From contig RQTK01000097.1 in assembly GCA_003991915.1 (NCBI GenBank), positions 97,944 through 161,943 of the forward strand: a stretch of DNA of 64,000 nt. The letters are read 5' to 3'. Shown here piece by piece: positions 63,701 to 64,000 of this stretch. Each line of letters starts with the position of its first letter. Position 1 is the stretch's first letter. This stretch comes from Elysia chlorotica. Taxonomy: Eukaryota > Mollusca > Gastropoda > Plakobranchidae. The translations under genes and the position numbers were made by a program. A model generated the notes under the pieces. That model saw only the letters and a program-made list of their open reading frames with translations. It ran no database searches and had not been told where the DNA came from.

Positions 63701-64000
63701 ATAACGTCTCTGCCTGTTGAACGTCTCTGATCTCTGATACATTCTAACAACGTGGAGTAACTTTTTACGAAATCTCATCAACATGGAATACCTTTTTGCA
63801 AAATTTCATTTCAATCTTGTGTCTTCACCTTTTGCCAAACTTTTCGTCCTGCCCAGAACTGCTGTCCCGCCTGACAGAGCTCCTGTCTCCGTGCGAGCTG
63901 CTCCAGATTCTGCCAGCAGACGCCAACCTGTACTTCGTGCTGCCGTACCTGTGCACCAGTCTGGAGCGCGCCCACCGAGACCAACTCAAGGCCAAGATCG
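39616..64000 (+). CDS. HPS3: Hermansky-Pudlak syndrome 3 protein homologue (BLOC-2), 28 coding exons, cut at right edge
   Basis: Coding exons: 39616-39829, 40199-40317, 41579-41694, 42237-42339, 43088-43191, 43899-44015, 45315-45412, 45929-46054, 46552-46671, 47474-47587, 48427-48608, 49223-49342, 50199-50320, 50940-51009, about 51591-51760, 53046-53145, 53496-53679, 54203-54266, 54851-55115, 56359-56425, 57406-57440, 57958-58053, 59426-59488, 60134-60289, 60814-60961, 61811-62025, 62693-62783, 63857-64000. Phases match at all junctions, giving about 1,174 aa so far (human about 1,004). Landmarks shared with HPS3 are the start MVRVFKCHSFASQ, TYLNWE, GYLYQLLPHLAQVSLYKY, SYIHLLQEGHLL, EFGRGLIDFLDHELFSQEEY and the C-terminal LLQILPADANLYFVLPYL. 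The N-terminal half is beta-propeller-like and the rest helical. HPS3 with HPS5 and HPS6 forms BLOC-2, which traffics cargo to lysosome-related organelles. A Cys cluster, CPCCWC, lies in exon 24. Confidence 0.93.
42906..43012. repeat. about 40-bp tandem repeat before HPS3 coding exon 5
   Basis: Three units of 'aatacatttttt' plus 'ctttcacatgtttgt', ending about 75 bases before the exon 5 acceptor. The pyrimidine tracts are repeated but the splice AG is not. Confidence 0.8.
43570..43735 (+). mobile_element. SINE copy, HPS3 intron 5
   Basis: A tRNA-like head with B-box-like 'gattgaatccc', followed by the family body 'gactgagacagaagtcatgg' and 'tgtgtggcagaca'. The 3' tail is missing. Confidence 0.65.
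44066..44285 (+). mobile_element. SINE copy, HPS3 intron 6
   Basis: Head 'agctcagtcagtagattgtc', B-box-like 'ctagaatccc', body 'aatgtgactggctc' and 'gtgttgggactcgtcc'. A diverged copy. Confidence 0.6.
44505..44997. mobile_element. compound MITE-like copies, HPS3 intron 6
   Basis: Two or three overlapping diverged copies share 'cagtaaaagt', 'ggggctatgttt', 'tgcatctgtacgccag' and a right end 'aattggcatcacc'. Internal boundaries are unclear, and nesting or tandem copying is likely. Confidence 0.5.
45124..45314 (+). repeat. 36-bp tandem repeat carrying the HPS3 coding exon 7 acceptor
   Basis: Units of 'tccgttatcaatcctctctc' plus 'tttgtctcatccgcag'. The AG ends are at 45132, 45168, 45204, 45240, 45276 and the genuine 45314 (spacing 36, 36, 36, 36, 38). 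Each decoy AG is followed by a variant of the true exon start 'tccgttc'. Confidence 0.93.
46455..46551 (+). repeat. tandem repeat of the acceptor tract of HPS3 coding exon 9
   Basis: The word 'caatatcatcatatcatcct' occurs twice and then, truncated, a third time running into 'ctttctgcag', the real acceptor. The period is about 37-45 bp. Confidence 0.8.
46650..47445 (+). repeat. about 76-bp tandem repeat carrying the HPS3 coding exon 9 donor
   Basis: About eleven units. Each contains the last bases of the exon ('ccagttctctccgacttctc'), the donor 'aggtaaattgg', and about 50 bp of intron ('gacatcaaagtttgacttaa' and 'aataacgctagcc'). The first donor (after 46671) keeps the protein frame; extension past it meets a TAA within the unit. 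The 'ag/gtaaat' junction is kept in nearly all units while other positions vary. Confidence 0.95.
47790..47945 (+). mobile_element. retrotransposon 3' tail with (TTA)n
   Basis: 'attaaagcgctttgagcttt' followed by a long TTA run (about 47855-47940). The same 'agcgcttt' style of 3' end appears at 53930-53995. No coding part remains. Confidence 0.5.
48226..48300 (-). mobile_element. SINE tail fragment
   Basis: Reverse orientation. 'gagttgagttgagtt' (the CAACT tail) followed by the 'agcactatataggctatagt' body. Confidence 0.65.
48862..49125 (+). mobile_element. SINE copy, HPS3 intron 11
   Basis: Head 'agctcaagtggtggagcttt', B-box-like 'gttcaaagcccat', then 'ctactggttaggccagtgtc', 'accaactgagacagaagtca' and 'ccacaatatagcctttattg'. 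Nearly complete, but the tail has lost the CAACT repeats. Confidence 0.75.
49991..50386 (+). repeat. exon 13 segment, direct member of a 396-bp inverted repeat
   Basis: HPS3 coding exon 13 (50199-50320), 208 bases of upstream intron and 66 bases of downstream intron. The partner copy is 58110-58505 in reverse orientation. Confidence 0.92.
50390..50490. repeat. (TTA/TTG)n microsatellite
   Basis: Trinucleotide run following the repeated exon 13 segment. Confidence 0.9.
51080..51345 (+). mobile_element. diverged SINE copy, HPS3 intron 14
   Basis: 'ccctattggtttggtcggtg', 'gacctgttcacattaaggca' and the tail 'aaccaaatcaactcaaccc' match the SINE body and tail. The head is weak. Confidence 0.55.
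51769..51928 (+). repeat. (GAT/GAC)n array just inside the donor of HPS3 coding exon 15
   Basis: The array begins within 10 bases of the GTACGT donor after 51760. Reading through gives a poly-Asp run in the exon frame. It is treated as intron because the donor is strong and the downstream exon continues the HPS3 sequence in phase. Confidence 0.95.
52040..52258. repeat. (CTT)n and (ATT)n tracts
   Basis: A polypyrimidine TTC/CTT stretch to about 52218, then an ATT run. It is strongly strand-skewed and could form a triplex; that is inference. Confidence 0.9.
52374..53045 (+). repeat. 108-bp tandem repeat carrying the HPS3 coding exon 16 acceptor
   Basis: The AG ends of 'attcttccag' are at 52512, 52614, 52722, 52830, 52937 and the genuine 53045 (spacing 102, 108, 108, 107, 108). 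A more decayed copy lies near 52385. Each decoy is followed by a variant of the exon start 'accaaaccagagcgactg', and by 'gacacgttttagttgattta' from the intron side. Confidence 0.94.
53740..53995 (+). mobile_element. non-LTR retrotransposon 3' fragment
   Basis: A short frame ends Lys-Lys-His-Leu-Lys-Thr-Tyr-Leu-Phe-Lys-Lys and then a stop, the usual end of these reverse transcriptases. A 3' UTR with 'aaaacgctttgagacctcgg' and 'aaagcgctatacaaatgt' and a short ATT tail follow. 5'-truncated. Confidence 0.6.
55055..55628 (+). repeat. exact 77-bp tandem repeat carrying the HPS3 coding exon 19 donor
   Basis: The donor 'aaagtgggt' recurs with GT at 55116, 55193, 55270, 55347, 55424, 55501 and 55578, a constant 77-base step. 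The unit holds the exon end (Met-Val-Asp-Lys-Gly-Ser-Met-Ser-Leu-Asp-Ser-Leu-Leu) and 'ctagaacagtgcctgtag'. Extension beyond the first donor meets TAG, so only the first donor keeps the frame. The low divergence points to recent amplification. Confidence 0.96.
56110..56265 (-). mobile_element. SINE copy, HPS3 intron 19, reverse orientation
   Basis: 'cagccagacacattatactg', 'acactggctaaaccagtacg' and 'ttccacttacgcc' are the reverse complement of the family body and tRNA-like head. Confidence 0.6.
56607..56793. mobile_element. MITE-like copy, HPS3 intron 20
   Basis: Left end CAGTAATGCCAATTTTC and right end 'agttggcatccctg', with the internal 'gacctgtcaagaggttatgt' and 'gggattcaatat' of the family. 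187 bp and non-coding. Confidence 0.7.
57160..57280. repeat. GAT-rich array
   Basis: Imperfect GAT/GTT trinucleotides in HPS3 intron 20. Confidence 0.9.
58110..58505 (-). pseudogene. inverted copy of HPS3 coding exon 13 with flanks
   Basis: 396 bases, the same length as the source segment 49991-50386. The exon part, read on the minus strand, differs from exon 13 by one silent change (GCC to GCT at the first codon) and keeps its CAG acceptor and GTAGGT donor. The upstream intron part has several substitutions and small indels. It lies antisense in intron 22 of the same gene, so it cannot be spliced into the normal transcript. Confidence 0.93.
58506..58680 (+). mobile_element. retrotransposon ORF2 3' end abutting the inverted copy
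   Basis: A plus-strand frame reads QWRAIAANLRKETAPG then a stop, a typical end of a LINE reverse transcriptase ORF. A GAT/AAT tail (58617-58640) and 'ttataaagcgcc' follow. It begins immediately where the homology to exon 13 flank stops. Confidence 0.6.
60628..60760. repeat. (AAT)n microsatellite
   Basis: A long AAT run with AAC and CAT interruptions, ending about 50 bases before HPS3 coding exon 25. Confidence 0.95.
61375..61660 (+). mobile_element. SINE body and tail, with a second partial body in tandem
   Basis: 'ctaccggttgggttggtgtc', 'accatctgagacagaagtca', 'ccacaatatagcctatatag' and the tail 'ccaactcaactcaactcaac'. Directly after the tail a second 'tgatcagctgagacagaagt' body begins, so the element is partly duplicated in tandem. 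Confidence 0.8.
62068..62380 (-). mobile_element. non-LTR retrotransposon 3' fragment
   Basis: On the minus strand a frame reads GERAFSICAPKLWNV, then DHFKSKLKTFLFRKAFT and a stop: the C-terminus of a CR1/RTE-type reverse transcriptase. The 3' UTR runs to an (ATT)n tail at 62068-62092. A CA run sits inside. Related to the copy at 1-175. Confidence 0.75.
62380..62570. repeat. GAT/GGT array with 32-bp duplication
   Basis: 'ttggtggttaagataaggat' repeats in tandem within GAT-rich sequence. Confidence 0.85.

Overview
The window is nuclear DNA of an invertebrate animal. Genes are split by AT-rich GT-AG introns. Non-coding DNA carries many trinucleotide and dinucleotide runs, tRNA-derived SINEs with a CAACT-type tail, short inverted-repeat elements and 5'-truncated non-LTR retrotransposon tails. 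Exons are GC-richer than introns. Gene content and SINE style suggest a mollusc, most likely a gastropod; this is inference. There are no bacterial or viral features.

Layout. 1-1329: retrotransposon tail, a minisatellite and unremarkable AT-rich sequence. 1330-3101 (-): a two-exon, atypical ARF-family small GTPase with a perfect in-frame 126-bp tandem duplication. 3102-4712: divergent intergenic region with CT tracts. 4713-14531 (+): complete ten-exon SF3B4 (SF3b49/SAP49), 463 aa. 14532-18267: SF3B4 3' UTR and poly(A) signal, then AT-rich DNA that is probably PRDM 3' UTR plus spacer and holds a perfect hairpin. 18268-32767 (-): a PRDM-family PR/SET-domain zinc-finger gene predicted at about 3,859 aa, mostly in two giant exons. 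32768-38700: intergenic, with a full-length SINE and GAT, CAA and GT runs. 38708 onward (+): HPS3 (BLOC-2 subunit), with a promoter-like segment, a probable non-coding first exon and 28 coding exons encoding about 1,174 aa before the right edge cuts the gene.

Splice frames were checked exon by exon. The cumulative lengths of all four models agree in phase across every junction, which is the main support for the coordinates. The exact acceptor of HPS3 coding exon 15 and of the last PRDM exon is less certain.

The most unusual theme is tandem repetition seeded on splice junctions. In SF3B4 (exons 9 and 10) and HPS3 (coding exons 7, 9, 16 and 19) the piece of DNA spanning the exon edge and its splice site is repeated, in periods of 36, 76, 77, 108 or about 143 bp, giving rows of decoy acceptors or donors beside the real one. 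The ARF duplication also begins exactly at an exon edge. HPS3 further carries a 396-bp inverted copy of coding exon 13 with its flanks, 8 kb downstream in intron 22.

The genes are not an obvious pathway. SF3B4 acts in U2 snRNP and branch-site recognition, the PRDM protein in chromatin or transcription, HPS3 in lysosome-related organelle biogenesis, and the ARF-like protein probably in membrane traffic.
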